Assembly: GCA_943737045.1 (NCBI GenBank)
Contig: CALSFV010000248.1
Span: forward strand, 310,001-374,000
Source: Parapristionchus giblindavisi
Taxonomy: Eukaryota > Nematoda > Chromadorea > Rhabditida > Diplogasteridae
Direction: 5' to 3'
DNA: 64,000 nucleotides
Shown here: positions 32,516 to 45,897 of the stretch, piece after piece
How positions within the stretch are numbered: position 1 is the first letter of the stretch
Layout: each line of letters starts with the position of its first letter
Program-made: the position numbers and the translations under genes
The notes under the pieces: generated by a model
Seen by the model: the letters and a program-made list of their open reading frames with translations, nothing else
Database searches by the model: none
Told to the model about the DNA's origin: nothing

Positions 32516-33507
32516 ACATCAATTGTTGCAGTAACGTGCGAGAGCAGTAGACATGAGTTAATGCAAACTGAATCATGTGGGATACGAAAGAAAAAATGCA
32601 CGGTCACTTCAAGGTTCGGGGTACGCTTGATCTACATCCGCTGGTACTAAACGTGCGGGCTCGGCTGCAAAATCAATAAAACAAAAAAAGCCTGAAATCA
32701 CGGCGGCTCAATGATAGTAACTAAGAAGCTCCCACAATCGCAAACTGAGTATCGCAAACGGTGGGATCCTGCCAGCGCGAAAGTTAGATACGAATTTCCT
32801 GTTTTTTCATTGACGAAATTGCCGATCCGACAATTTCAGCAATGAAAAAACCGGCAATTTCGGCAAACCGGCAACGCTTGCCGCACAGCCATGTTGCAAA
32901 CTCATATGGCCAAGATAAGTTGGGAGCATCTCCTTGGCAATAGAAATCATAATCAATAAAAAAAGACCAATAAAAAATATACTTGAGTAGGTTTTCTACT
33001 CCATTCATGTTTTTTTTTTCGAATTTTTCGAACTTTTCGAAATACACAACCGAAATAAAATTTTCAAAAATTTTTCACACCCCTGGGTAGAATATCATGG
33101 ATTATTGTAGCTTTCGATTCACTGTAGGTAAATTTTTACTGCTCCAGTCAAGATAACCTGGTTGTGTTAACCTTGAATGGTCAAAACTTGGTTAAATAGT
33201 TCCGAGTTTATCCTTCCCACTAGAGCAGTTCTCTATACTGCACTTTCCAAGTGACGTTTCCGATATCGTTGTTTCTGTTTTGATTATTTTTCAAAAAAAA
33301 TTTCCAATAAAAACTTTCCCATAGCGTAATTTGCCATAATTTTTTAAAAAAACTCCGGGTAATACCGTTTTCACCATTTTCTATTCATCAAGTTTTTCTT
33401 CATTACTCGATTTTCCAGAAATCGATTGCGATGCCGAAAGAGGATACATATAAGAAGGGCGGGTATACCTCATTCTACTTTTTTTATTCTACTCTATTTA
33501 AGTTTAA
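32516..33507. other. Upstream flank of kinase B
   Basis: Contains the GCAATTTCGGCAAACC hairpin (32806-32890) and a single copy of block X (about 32970-33400). No gene. Confidence 0.4.
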
Positions 33508-33601
33508 AGGGAGCGTGACCTCACTCAATGCTCTCTCGTTGTTAGAGAACAGAAAAATAGTGTGCGCAATGAAGAGACCATTAAGTGAGGTAACGCTCCA
33601 T
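33508..33601. mobile_element. 94-bp TTAA-type MITE upstream of kinase B
   Basis: Counterpart of 17682-17775, TTAA at 33504-33507 and 33602-33605. The 60-codon frame over it is spurious. Confidence 0.85.
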
Positions 33602-33673
33602 TTAAAAGTTTAGAAAAGAAAAGCTAAGAGACCTCCGCGTTTTACACACTCTCTCGCCTATTTTCTCTTTTTC

Positions 33674-36600
33674 ATGGCCTCAACGTCACATAATAAAAAT
33701 TATTATTATTAATATTAGTATGTAATTAATATTATTCAGTAAATTCTCCATGAAAGACTTCGAAATTGGCCGACCACTGGGAAGGGGAGCGTTTGGTAGG
33801 GTCTATCTGGCCAGAGTTAAGAACCATGAATATATTGTAGCGCTCAAGGTGGTTACTACCTACTATGTTGGTTCAAATTGTTCATTTTCAGGTTTTATTC
33901 AAGTCTAAGCTGCAGAGTGGTCATGTAGAACATCAACTTAGAAGAGAAATCGAGATTCAAGCTCATCTCAAGTATGCATTTAATTTAATTAATATAGAGA
34001 TCGCTACTCTGGTATTAGGCAATTCCTACACATATGGTCGGTGGTATTCATACTTATTTAAGTGCGTATTCACTATTCCCCGTAAGTTTCATGTGAAACG
34101 GAATTTTTTGTGATGTGGTAATATGAACCGAACTTGTCGAATTAATCGGTAAATTTTTCAGAATTTCTGAAAAGTATTGCGTCGCCTTACATAAAATTAT
34201 ATAATTTTTATTGCTGAAACAGTTCATTTAATTTAGTAAACTTCGGTCTAATGAGCTGTTGATTGAAGAAAAGTATTAATATATTTATAATGATTATTAT
34301 GTAACGTGAATTTGATTACAGACATCCTCATATTCTCCGAATGTACACGTACTTCTGGGATGAGAAACGGATATATCTAGTACTGGAATATGCCGAGAAG
34401 GTAATATTAATAATACAATAATAATTCGTCGAGAAGGCAATGCGTCGTTACTTTTGTTACGTAAACGTAGCATTTCGCATACTTATCTACATCCAAATTT
34501 TGACTTTGTCTGAAGCGTAGGCACCTGCGGCAAATTTAACTGCCCATAAGTCAATCTTTTTGGGCCTATCTATAATTCAATATCAATATTATCTGCAAAC
34601 TTGTTGATGGTACTGTGAAAAAATATTAGATACACGGTGATATATTAATGTTCTTGCCATAAACATTTTTCTTGTTTGTGTCCTATGTATTGTTCATTAC
34701 GTACCAGCATAATAAAGTTATTATTTTTATTATTATTATTATTTTTAAAAATAAGTATTGATTTTATTTGTAGGGTGAACTGTCCAAGGAGCTGGATAAG
34801 CGAAAAAGATTCGATGACAGAACGGCTGCAGTCGTACGATTTATTTTTTTTTAATTTTTAAATGTACTTTAACCACTATGATTTGGATAGGTAACAATAA
34901 GCTGACATTGTACAATTACTGTTGTCTGTAATCTATATGCTATTAGGGATAGTGATATTATTTTATTGCAATTGTACCAATTAACATTGCTGCCATTGTC
35001 GTAACATTGTATTTACTCCACTGCATACCAATTTATCTGCAATAATGTCATTATCTTTGTCGCGACACGTAGAGTAGAAGAAATTAATATTGTTTCAGTA
35101 CACCTTCCAAATGGCAGATGCACTTCACTATTGTCATTCGAAGAATGTCATTCATCGAGATATCAAACCAGAGAATATATTGCTTGGTAGGGATGGAGAG
35201 CTCAAAATATCTGACTTTGGATGGAGTGTACATGCACCTGGTGATGAGTTAGTTCGCCATTTTGATTCTTTATCGATTTTTAAAAAGTTGTTTTTACTGT
35301 TAATACTCTGTTGATACTTCAGTCCATACGTGGACATCTAAAACTAAAATATAAAGAAAATCTGCGAGTGAGAGCAGCAATAAAACAGCAATATTTTTCA
35401 GTATTTCATCACAACAAAAAAAGTTTTTTTTTGCTGACGATATGTATATCTGCTTAAAGAAGGGTAACCAGGAGATATGGAGTGAGCTATTGACATGAAG
35501 AACGTGGTAGATAGGAAATGACCTTATGTTCTCTATTAGAATTGAGAGGTTGAGAGAGTAGCGCTAAGTGGTTACATGCCAGCGTTTGTAACCGTGCCGC
35601 GCGGTTAGATTGTCGTTTGCAATTTGCTATATATTTTCAAAAACTCGCTCTTTTCCCTGGACAACAGGGCTGGGATTTTTTGTTTTGTATTTTTTTTTGT
35701 TTTTTTTGGGTTTTTGAGAATTTTTTGTTTGGTTTTTCTGCAAAAACCAAAAAATAACAAAAAAATCGGATAAAGAAAATTTACACAAATTTGCTTGAAA
35801 AGTTAGTTGATCAGTTTTGTTGTTCATTTTTCACCGTAAGACAATATTGGTGAGTGTAATATTACGGAATAGTGTTAAAGAAGGGGATTTTTTTCTTGAG
35901 TACATGTCAGGCAGGGCTATAAATGACATCTACCTGAATACAAAACCAATATTATAGCAAATTATGGGAGCCCCGGAATACCGTAATCCGACATGAAAGT
36001 TCGTTGTTGCGCCAAGGAAATGCCAGGGACAATGCGGCCTTTCGAATTTGAAAGCTGAATATAGAGAAAATCGCAAACGGGAATCCAAACCGGCGTGGTG
36101 CGGTTACAAGCGCTGATTGCTAACCACTGCTACACGGGAACCGCTTTTGTCCTTTCGAATCTATTAGAGAATACAAAATGCCACATAATTGGTCCCACGT
36201 TCTTCATGATAATATGTAGCGCAACCCATACATTTTCATACCCTCACAAGGTGAGGATCGACCCACTCTATACGGCTCTTTTTAGCATCTACCCACTATA
36301 AAAGGGTCCTTTTTAAGCTAAAAATTATAATTCAACCGAAAAATAACGAAATCGACACACTATATAAAAAATAAAACGGTGAGGGTGCCGAAAATGTATG
36401 GCGCACCCTTAATTTCCTGATTACCCTACATTAACTAATCAATAAAATGCTACCGATAACAAATCGACAACGAATTTATCTTTTATGTTTGTTTTAGTTG
36501 TTGATTTTAAGAATTTTGACTCTGAATGAAGAATAGTTGCTATTTAAAGGAAGAGCAACACGATATAATGTTAAAATTTTCTCGGATCAGTGGGAAAAAT

Positions 36601-38377
36601 TAATTATATTATTTTTTTTTGTTTTTTTGGTTTTTTTGTTCGGTGAGAATTTTTTTTTGTTGAACCCAAACAAAAAAATTTTTGGTCGAAATAATTTTTT
36701 GTCCCAGCCCTGCTGGACAACAATGAACTTTAATCCCGAGTTTACGGCATTCCGGGCATCTAAAATTTTGGAGAAATTTTTTTTGGTATTCAGGGAGATA
36801 TGATCTATAGTTCTGCCTGGCCAGTTTAGTCACGAAAAAACTCGAGGGTCTCCTTCTTTAAAGTTCTGGGTTTTATCGTAAAGGAAGTTGTACTCTTGAT
36901 ATCATACAATCAATCAATATCAGACGAAAGACGATGTGTGGCACACCCGACTATTTGCCTCCAGAGATGATCTTGGGTAAACCACACTCGCGCCATGTAA
37001 GTTTCCAAGTTTTTCTAACTTATTGATCGTGATATTGATTGATCGAGTTTCATGATATTTCTCGATTTCAAATTTTCAATTGGTTGTATCGCGCAGAATA
37101 GAGCTGTGTACGACATTAGACTTTGAGATAGTTCAGAATATGATAGATAATTTCTGGTAGTATTGATTTATGTGTAATCTACCGTTATCTCAGGCTGATA
37201 TCTGGGCTCTTGGTGTTGTGTGCTACGAGCTCCTCACTGGCCAGCCTCCATTCGAGAGTGAAGACCGGCCTAAGACTTATGAACGTATCAAGAAGGTAAT
37301 GAACCTTGTCTACAGTAATTGTCATATTATTGATTGTTTCAGCTCGACTATAACTTTCCTGAGTACGTGTCCGGAGGAGCTCGTAATCTGATTAAAAAAT
37401 TGCTCGTTATCGAGCCTGAGGAAAGACTTCCATTACTCCACGTCAGTATCTTTATTCGACTGATGAAACATTAATCTCGCTGGTTAGAAGGAACAAATGT
37501 CCAATTTATATTACTTTGATTGGAAAGTGATCGCATTCACAGACAATGAGATAAACATCGAGGCGTTGATTGATTTGCGTAGCTGCATGATAAAATCATA
37601 CATTTACATACCATCATTATGTGCGGCTAGTCCCACTATATACGGCTCGATTTTATGCGAAAGATTACAATTTAAGAGAAAAAAGTCCTGTGAGGCGTTA
37701 GTCATCTCCCTTCTTTTGACTGATCTTTCTCTGCCTCTCTCATTCTATCTTCAGAGGAGTGGTCTTTGGACTACCTCCCTTTAGAGAGAGAGATCAGGCC
37801 AAGATGGGGAGAGGTCGCTTTGTTTTTTTCTTACTTCTTTTAGTAATGCTGTTTTCTTATCTATTAAAACCCCAACTCTCTAGCCCCATGCCTAGGTATC
37901 GAAGGTTAGGAGGAGTTTCTTATATGTTTATTGTATCTGTAGATAAATTATATCATTATCCCTCCTTAGTATTTGGTTTAACACGACCAGGGGTTTAGTA
38001 CCTGCGTCCCCGATTTCAGACGCTCATTATAGCAATGAGTGGGGGGGGGGGCGTAGGAGGACACCGAAAATGTTTGGATATAGGTGTGGGGGTCTATGAT
38101 TACAATAGTTTTTATTCCCGATAATCTTTCTCGACATTAGTGACTAAATAGGTGCACCTGAAAAACCGTATTCCTGGAGATCTATCTGATGACATTTTTG
38201 TATCATTCGGGCTAGAAATATTTTTTATTATGAAATTGATGCTAGCCTTGAATCATATCATATTTGCCTATTCAGGTCATGAAACACCTCTGGGTAATCC
38301 GTCACGTTAACGCCAAGCGAGCAGAGGTTTTTTTCATAATGATATTAATGTCACCTTTTGCAAATCGCACACACTAG
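33674..38377 (+). CDS. Aurora-type Ser/Thr kinase, copy B, 10 exons
   Basis: Exons: 33674-33684, 33740-33848, 33892-33971, 34322-34400, 34774-34833, 35099-35247, 36924-36996, 37194-37295, 37343-37441, 38276-38377; 287 residues, all in frame. Gly loop GRGAFGRV, Lys in ALK, Glu in [28 protein letters not shown], activation loop [15 protein letters not shown] and [15 protein letters not shown] are all present. Exon 5 reads [13 protein letters not shown], nearer to the Aurora A style than copy A. The donor after it is GTACGA, weaker than GTAAGA in A and C. Intron 6 holds a three-level nested transposon. A second terminal exon (40243-40398) lies 2 kb downstream and could be used instead of the last exon. 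Confidence 0.9.
35457..36860. mobile_element. Composite nested insertion in intron 6 of kinase B
   Basis: Outer element: ends TTAAAGAAGG and CCTTCTTTAA at an original TTAAAG site, with a tRNA-like part and CTGGCCAGTTTAGT text as in 23029-23294. Inside it a hAT-like MITE (35665-36712). Inside that, in opposite orientation, another copy of the outer family (about 35870-36150). None is coding. Kinases A and C have the uninterrupted GCTTAAAGTTCTGG here. Confidence 0.8.
35665..36712. mobile_element. hAT-like MITE nested in the composite
   Basis: Ends CAGGGCTGGGA and TCCCAGCCCTG with the 8-bp duplication CTGGACAA (35657-35664, 36713-36720). T-rich arms flank a captured tRNA-containing element. Confidence 0.87.
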
Positions 38378-38404
38378 TGATTTGCAAAAGATGATATATC
38401 TGAT

Positions 38405-39085
38405 TGGGCTGATGCTTGTAATCTTACTCTCTCTCTCTGAGACTATGTGCGTTGTAATGCATTATGGCATTCAGAAATCTTGTAGTGATTACTTCTTTCC
38501 CAATAACAGAGTCATTGCCAATTATTATCTATGACTCTGTTATTTGGAATTCGAAAAGATCAGGATTAATTAAAGAGATTGAATCTGTTCAAAGAGATTA
38601 TCGAACATTGGCGCGCGATAGCTGATCTATGTACTTTTCTTGCATAATTCAATAAATAAATATTATGAGTACAATTGCTCTTTCCTATTTAAAGTTGTTC
38701 CCGCGCTGCGTCTCGTTGAGAATCATCTTACCATTCAAAATCTCTTTTCTACATTAGCCTCAAGAGCTATTGATATTTGGAATAACTTCCCAGATAATAT
38801 TGTGCAATCAATCTTTTCGTAATTATGCAAAAAAGATTCATTTAGTGTGATTCTCCCGGAGGCTCATATTAAGTCGTGAAATATAACTATAAGAAAGATG
38901 TCCTACTGCCTCCTATCTACCCCCCCCATCTCACCTCTCACCGATTCACCTTGGCGAAGGACATTCTTCAAAAAGACTGTAATCTAACAGATATATCCCA
39001 TCCCCGATGTGTTCTATTGATGGAATAAATATTTATAATTATTCTTATTATTATTATCATCTACCGTAATCTAATAATCTTCAAT
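38405..39085 (+). mobile_element. LINE tail, unit B first copy
   Basis: Fragment translating to YDSVIWNSKRSGLIKEIESV and later WNNFPDNIVQS, typical of LINE RT C-termini; frames are broken between them. Ends with GATGGAATAAATATT and ATT repeats. Confidence 0.65.
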
Positions 39086-39364
39086 ATCCTACATATTTAT
39101 TTTAAATAATTTACATTTTACGTGCATGCAAACCTATAAATACTTGTACATATATTATTATAATATTGTTAATTTAATATTCCCTCCAATAACATGTACT
39201 GATGATCATGAACTGACTTTATAATATCCTACTCTTCAATTATCATACTATATTCGTATACATTCTATCGTTTCCCTAATTTGTACAGTTGACCACAGTT
39301 TATCTTACCCTCCTTTCATAATAGATTAATGATTCGCGCAATGATTTCTCTCCTTATTATATAC
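39086..39364. other. AT-rich flank after LINE tail
   Basis: No gene; matched by 63391-63674 in unit C. Confidence 0.4.
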
Positions 39365-39700
39365 ACGTTAGTTCGAAATGAGAGAGAGATGGGAATAGCG
39401 GGGCAAAAGAGATGCTGAGGCGACTTTTGCCACCACTGTGGTGCGCTGTTTGGTGTGTTTTCGCAATCTCATAATAATAAGATGATAGTTCATTAGTCAG
39501 CGCGGCGCACCTCAGGCAGGTTTGGTGGCGCGGCAGAGAGTGTGACAGAGAGAATCATTTGATGCCATCTCGCACGCACATCTTCTCTAATGCAGCCCAC
39601 CAAACCCGCCTGGCATCCGCCTCGCCCTCTTTATAAGTTGGAAAACGTGATTTGCCCTTCCTTCATTGTTGCCCCGCTATTACAGAGGCTGAAATAACGT
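39365..39700. other. Conserved 350-bp block (B, downstream)
   Basis: A second, more diverged copy in unit B with CTCTTTATAAG; identical in layout to 63675-64000. Confidence 0.4.
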
Positions 39701-39829
39701 GTATTAGCGTAAGCCGCTACGCACATTTTACATTACATTTTTACATTATAACAACTTTATTCAGTGAGTCGGCTATAATTGTCGTCTCGTCAAGCGGGAC
39801 GAGTGGGAATGAGAAGCAGTTTATAGAAA

Positions 39830-39960
39830 TCTAACCCATTAATTCACCAATATTCATTTATGCTCCAATATTTGCATGTAAACAATCAGACTTTGAAATG
39901 AAGATTGCATAGTTTGATCTTTGATCTTCGACCATAGGTAAACTACAAAACATCGCATAA
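39830..39960. other. Paralogous empty site of the hAT-like foldback element
   Basis: GTTTATAGAAATCTAACCCA to CATGTAAACAATCAGACT matches both flanks of the 23911-25659 insertion, with one GTAAACAA where the filled site has two GTACACAC. It shows the pre-insertion state. Confidence 0.75.
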
Positions 39961-40242
39961 TTTTTTTTTATTTTTTTTTCCGATTTCAGACGCTCATTAT
40001 AGCAATGAGTGGGGGGGGGCGTAGGAGGACACCGAAAATGTTTGGGTATAGGTGTGGGGGTCTATGATTACAATAGTTTTTATTCCCGATAATCTTTCTC
40101 GACATTAGTGACTAAATAGGTGCACCTGAAAAACCGTATTCCTGGAGATCTATCTGATGACATTTTTGTATCATCGGGCTAGAAATATTTTTTATTATGA
40201 AATTGATGCTAGCCTTGAATCATATCATATTTGCCTATTCAG

Positions 40243-40398
40243 GTCATGGAACACCTCTGGGTAATCCGTCACGTTAACGCCAAGCGAGCAGAGGTTGATG
40301 ATATGATATTAATGTCACCTTTTGCAATGATATTAATGAGCAATGATATTAATGTCACCTTTTGCAAATCGCACACACTAGTGATTTGCAAAAGATGA
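40243..40398 (+). pseudogene. Extra terminal exon of the kinase (10b), unit B
   Basis: After CCTATTCAG, 51 codons start [17 protein letters not shown] and run to TGA 40396-40398. It has the same acceptor and phase as exon 10 (38276) and nearly the same text as kinase C exon 10. It could be a skipped duplicate or an alternative last exon that changes the C-terminus after RAEV. Confidence 0.55.
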
Positions 40399-40424
40399 TA
40401 TATCTGATTGGGCTGATGCTTGTA

Positions 40425-41115
40425 ATCTTACTCTCTCTCTCTGAGACTATGTGCGTTGTAATGCATTATGGCATTCAGAAATATTGTAGTGATTACTTCT
40501 TTCCCAATAACAGAGTCATTGCCTATTATTAGCTATGACTCTGTTATTTGGAATTCGAAAAGATCAGGATTAATTAAAGAGATTGAATCTGTTCAAAGAG
40601 ATTATACTCGAAGACTGTTCAATCGTTGTCGAACATTGGCGCGCGATAGCTGATATATGTACTTTTCTTGCATAATTCAATAAATAAATATTATGAGTAC
40701 AATTGCTCTTTCCTATTTAAAGTTGTTCCCGCGCTGCGTCTGAGAAAAAAAGGCCATTCGTTGAGAATCATCTTACCATTCAAAATCTCTTTTCTACATT
40801 AGCCTCAAGAGATATTGATATTTGGAATAACTTCCCAGATAATATTGTGCAATCAATCTTTTCGTAATTATGCAAAAAAGATTCATTTAGTGTGATTCTC
40901 CCGGAGGCTCATATTAAGTCGTGAAATATAACTATAAGAAAGATATCCTACTGCCTGCTGCCTTCTATCTACCCGCCTTCTATCTACACCCCTCCATCTC
41001 ACCGATTCGGCGACGGACATCATTCAAAATGTCTTATCTAACAGATATATCCCATCCCCAATGTGTCTATTGATGGAATAAATATTATTATTATTTTTAT
41101 TATTTTTATTATCTA
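40425..41115 (+). mobile_element. LINE tail, unit B second copy
   Basis: Longest readable part: SYDSVIWNSKRSGLIKEIES, then RDYTRRLFNRC, then a stop. LINE RT C-terminal pattern; truncated. Confidence 0.65.
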
Positions 41116-41488
41116 CCGTAATCTAATATTCAGCAATATCCCCTATAATAACCTGTACTGATCATGAACTGACTTTATAATTCGTATCTTCAATTATCAT
41201 AATATACACACTATATCTCTGTTATCTAACAGCGAGAGAGTAGAGCATTGAAGAATCCGTTGATAATGGTATCCGCCATTTGAATAGGTTAAAGAAGGGG
41301 ACCCACGAGTTTTTTCATGACTAAACTGGCCAGGCAGAACTATAGATCACATCTCCCTGTATACAAAAACAATTTTCTCTAAAATTTTAGGTGCACAGGA
41401 ATGTCGTAATGCGAGCATAAAGTTCATTGATCCTCCAGGGAAAGGCGCGAGTTTTTGAATTTGAAGGATACATATAAAGCAAATTGCA

Positions 41489-41554
41489 AACGAGAGTCGA
41501 ACCTACGTAGCGCGGTTACAAGCGCTGACTAGTAACCACAGAGCTACACGCTCT
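41489..41554 (-). repeat. tRNA-Thr-like sequence, unit B
   Basis: As 23229-23294, with one difference in the D-arm region (GGTTACTAG for GGTTAGTAG). Confidence 0.48.
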
Positions 41555-42053
41555 ACGCACCCATTCGCTCATATCTAATAGAGAACGTAATGGCACTTCC
41601 TATGTCCCGCGTTATTCTTGTCAATAGTGCACTCCAAAGGAAATGTCGAAATATAAGAGCTACATGATCAATGACTGCACTGAGAGAGACGTTGAAATTG
41701 TTTAGCAACAGCAACAAAGAAGCGTTCACGATGGTCAAAATGATCTTAAAGGGAGAATAACCATTGTCAACTACAGCATCGTACATCGAAAAATCATGGG
41801 TTCAAAATCCAAATGATCCAATTAATCCAATCATTTAAATCAACGCTGACAGGTTGGATTCCCTGGAAAATAATGCAAAAGTTCGATTATTACCACCATT
41901 CTACGTCGTGGTGAGAGTCTCCCACAAGTTAAACGCGTATATTGACAAAGGTTATTCTCTTTTTTTTAAAATTTTGTTTCGAAGCAGATTGTAGAAATCT
42001 AACTCATTAATTCACCAATATTCCTTTATGTTCAAATATTTGCATGTACACAC

Positions 42054-43804
42054 TAGGGTTGCAGGAACGGGAGCGAAGTCTACGCACCCTATTCCCTTCC
42101 CCTCCCTTCTCTCTAGCAATCGCCTATGAGAGGCACTCTCTCCCTTCCCAACTTCGTAATTTGAGCCACCACGGCCAGAGGTCGCGTAATTCCCGCACCT
42201 TTGCGGGAATTACGCACTGTCTCTCACCTCTCCCTTCCCCTATAACTGGTCTGTCTTCACTCCAGCCGCCCCACATTGAGGCGCCCCCATTGAGGCACGT
42301 TTGAAGATATATCTAGCTCCCCTCTCATCTGAGAGCTTGGCAGTCAACAGCAAAGTTGTAGCTCACATCGATCTGATTCTGATTCTTTTTTGGAAGGGTC
42401 GATACGATCAAAACAAGCAAAATGGCATTACTTCTTCTGTTTCTGAGGGAAATCGAAACGATTAGCATTCACAATAAGTATTGTTATGGACAATTGAATT
42501 TCTATCAATGATCAGATTAATCAGATTTTCCTAAATATCGATTAACCGTGCAATTCTCCCTATTTTCCATTTCAATGATTCATTATCTCGAGAGGGACAT
42601 TGTTCACCTCTCATTGTCCAGTCTTCCAGTCTCGTCGCGCTGTTGGTTGTGAGTTTATTTATGTCAGAACAATAACACTTGGCATACCGTAAGACCGTAA
42701 GCATACCGTATAAAACTACTTTACTTTGTTAAGGATAATGAAAAATTTAAACTCTTTATTTTTATCCGAACAGTGGTAAAAACTGTCATCACTCCAAACA
42801 ACAGAATTCTGAAACGTGCAAATTATGGTGCCATAACTTTAGATAATAATCTGTACATAATACACTAAAAACTACATCCGTAAAAATGATAAAAATGAGA
42901 ATCCTGTTAAGTTTTGTCAAATGTTGTCTCAAATTGTCACATATCTTTCTTTTTTTTCGTTTAGAATTTGTTTTATTACATTAGTTTTTTTGTGTAGAAT
43001 TATTTAAAAATGGTTTTGATTTTTTTTTTTTTTTTGGTTAAAGGATTTCAAACATTCAAAACCAAATTCCCAGATCTGATCGAATGATCCTAAACACAGA
43101 CAAATTCTGATAGTTCAAAGTTCATTTAAAATAAATCCTGGCCATCTCGATTCACTCGACGAACATTCGGTTGGTGTTGACTTATCTACAGGAACAGTCT
43201 AGGATACTGTATCCGATGATTGCTTACGATATGCGAAATGTTATTGCTCTGTCATAAAGAAACTCACAACCAACATCGCGACAAGGGTGAACAACGTCCC
43301 TCTTAAGACAATGAATCATTGAAATGAAAAATAGGGAAAATGATACGGTAAATCAATAATCTGATTAGTCTGATCACTGAGATAAATTCAATTGTCCATA
43401 ACAATACTTATTGTGAATGCTAATCGTTTCGATTTCCCTCTGAAACAGAAGAAGTAATGCCATTTTGTTTGTTTTGATCGTATCGCCTCTTCCAAAATAG
43501 AATCAGAATCAGATCGATGTGAGCAACTTTGCTGTTGACTGCCAAGCTCTCAGATGAGAGGGGAGCTAGATATATCTTCAAACGTGCCTCAATGGGGGCG
43601 CCTCAATGTGGGGCGGCTGGAGTGAAGACAGACCAGTAATAGGGGAAGGGAGAGGTGAGAGACAGTGCGTAATTCCCGCAAAGGTGCGGGAATTACGCGA
43701 CCTCTGGCAGTCTCTCTTCTCTCGTGCGGGAAATGACGAGAGAGGGGCAAGAGATGGGAAGAGGGCGCGGTAAATTCGATTATGCTTACGCAACGGCAAC
43801 CCTA
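42054..43804. mobile_element. hAT-like foldback element at B/C junction
   Basis: Complete copy, TAGGGTTGC to GCAACCCTA, with GTACACAC at 42046-42053 and 43805-43812. Almost identical to 23911-25659 apart from poly-T length. Confidence 0.9.
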
Positions 43805-43812
43805 GTACACAC

Positions 43813-44667
43813 TCAGACTGGATTAACGATCGCATAGTTTGATCTTAGATAAACTACAAACATCGCATAATTTTATTACAAAGATAGCATGAAAAAATGT
43901 AACATGGAAAGATAAGAATACGGCGGCATACAAGCCATAATACCCTAGAGACAAATTTCTCCTGATTATCGATTGATTGATTGATTATGCCCCTTTATCG
44001 ATTAGTTGTCCTTCTTTATTACCGTAGTCTTCGGATTATTGATTGAATCGGTGTCATCAGTTTCTTATTTATGATTCTAGATGCTCAGGTTCCTATTGAT
44101 AACGATTGGACAAGCTACTGATTGTGACAGATTTTAGAGATCAAAGATCAACGAATTTTAATCAATCAAATCCAAATATAGTTGTACGCGGACAAATGAT
44201 TTTATTCAGAGCACTATGAGCCAGTGTTCAGGCGAGTAATTGGAGTTCAAGGATCAAAGATCAAAGTTCAAAGATCAGATCTGATGAGGGTTCGCTACGG
44301 AGTGCGAGGCAGCAAAATGAATGTCCGCTTCTGACTATTTGTGCTTGCGGACGTGGTCCTACAACGTAACAAAATTAATGAAATGATGAGACATTATAAA
44401 TTACCTATTCCATATCTATCTACTATAAGTAATTAGTTGAACCTTCTCTATCCACAGATTGGAACGCGCACATACCTAGTATTTATGCATATAAGAAATT
44501 GGAAGCTGTAGGATTACGGTAGATTACGCTATGTCAAAGGCCTGGTCATATTTATGACTGCTGCCATATGAAAGCGGGCAGATACGTAATGGAAAACTAT
44601 CACGATTTATTTACTTACTCACCGAAATACGAGTAATATGTGGATGGATAAACATATTAGACGTATA
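43813..44667. other. Intergenic segment of unit C
   Basis: Nearly identical to 1388-2242 in unit A. No gene. Confidence 0.5.
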
Positions 44668-45122
44668 ATGTTGTCGAGGGGTACTGTAGTCGAGGGGTAC
44701 TGTATTCGCTTGATACTGTAATCGACGGATACTGTAGTCGAAGTATAGTGTAATCGAGGGATACTGTATTCGCTTGATACTGTAATCGACGGAGACTGTA
44801 GTCGAAGTATACTGTAGTCGAGGGGCACTGTAATCGATTGATACTGTAATCGACGGATACTGTAATCGAAGTATACTGTAGTCGAGGGGCACTGTAACCG
44901 CTTGATACTGTAGTCGACAGATACTGTAGTCGAAGTATACTGTAGTCGAGGGGCACTGTAATCGATTGATACTGTAATCGACGGATACTGTAGTCGAAGA
45001 ATACTGTAGTCGAGGGGCACTGTAATCGATTGATACTGTAATCGACGGATACTGTAATCGAAGTATACTGTAGTCGAGGGGCACTGTAAACGCTTGATAC
45101 TGTAGTCGACAGATACTGTCGA
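44668..45122. repeat. 16/64-bp satellite, unit C
   Basis: Appears identical in length and order to 2243-2697, unlike the shorter unit B array, so A and C are the closest pair here. Confidence 0.9.
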
Positions 45123-45897
45123 TAATATTGGCTTCTGTGAGTGCAAATTGTAATCTAATTTATCGCCATTGACACATTCAAACTGCAATGGTGAGACGTG
45201 GAAAGTTGACCCTTCTATAACGATTCCCTTCTTCATCTTCTTCTCTCATTGTCAGTAAGATAGATCACTCTCCCTTCCCTGTCTATCTCCAAATCAATCA
45301 ATAATCATTGATTGGTCCCTTCCTTCCTTCCCATCATCACTTCTCTCCTTTTTCACTCCTTCGTCGTTTTGCTGCCCCTTTCTTTACCCATTGTTTATTT
45401 ATCATTAACAAATTTACTTCTAACCTTTTGCACATGTCTTTATTTTGCCAGTTTTAACGGCACATCCCGAGCTCATTTGAATCTCTCCGCTCTGGCCACA
45501 CTCTCTCGCTTTCTTCATCTTAGAGAGAGCGTTGCCTCTCCCTCTCTTCCTCTCCTTCTCAACCTCTCCCTCTCCTTCTCCCTCTTTACCTCTACCTCTC
45601 TCTACATGCATATAGACAGACCGTTGAGCTCACTTTGTCTAACTTCACATGTCTATAACGATTCCCTTCTTCCTCTTCTCCTCTAGGGTAGATCACTCTC
45701 CTTTCCCTGTCTATCTTTCAGTCAATCAATAATCATTGATTGGTCCCTTCCTTCCTTCCCAACATTACTTCTCTCCTTTTCTTTTCACTGTTTTTAGACA
45801 CTAGTGTCGTTTTGCTGCAACTTGCCGTCCCTTTTTATTTATTTACAATAAACATATTTATTTTTTCCTCATTTCGCGCTCTATCCTTGTACTCTAC
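45123..45897. other. Pyrimidine-rich segment of unit C with empty DIRS site
   Basis: Contains GTAGAT|CACTCTCC at 45693/45694, exactly the two flanks of the DIRS element in unit A. No gene. Confidence 0.6.

Larger units (their letters stand above)
39978..41928. repeat. Second copy of kinase 3' end region within unit B
   Basis: 39978-41115 repeats 38020-39085: intron 9 end, terminal exon and LINE tail. From about 41115 it continues like unit A 22860-23670. Unit B thus carries the kinase terminal region twice, a smaller duplication nested in the large one. Confidence 0.8.

Noticed and set aside
37759..37998. 79-codon frame in intron 9 of kinase B
   Set aside because: It lies in sequence inserted only in B (partly in C) and has no features beyond a hydrophobic stretch.
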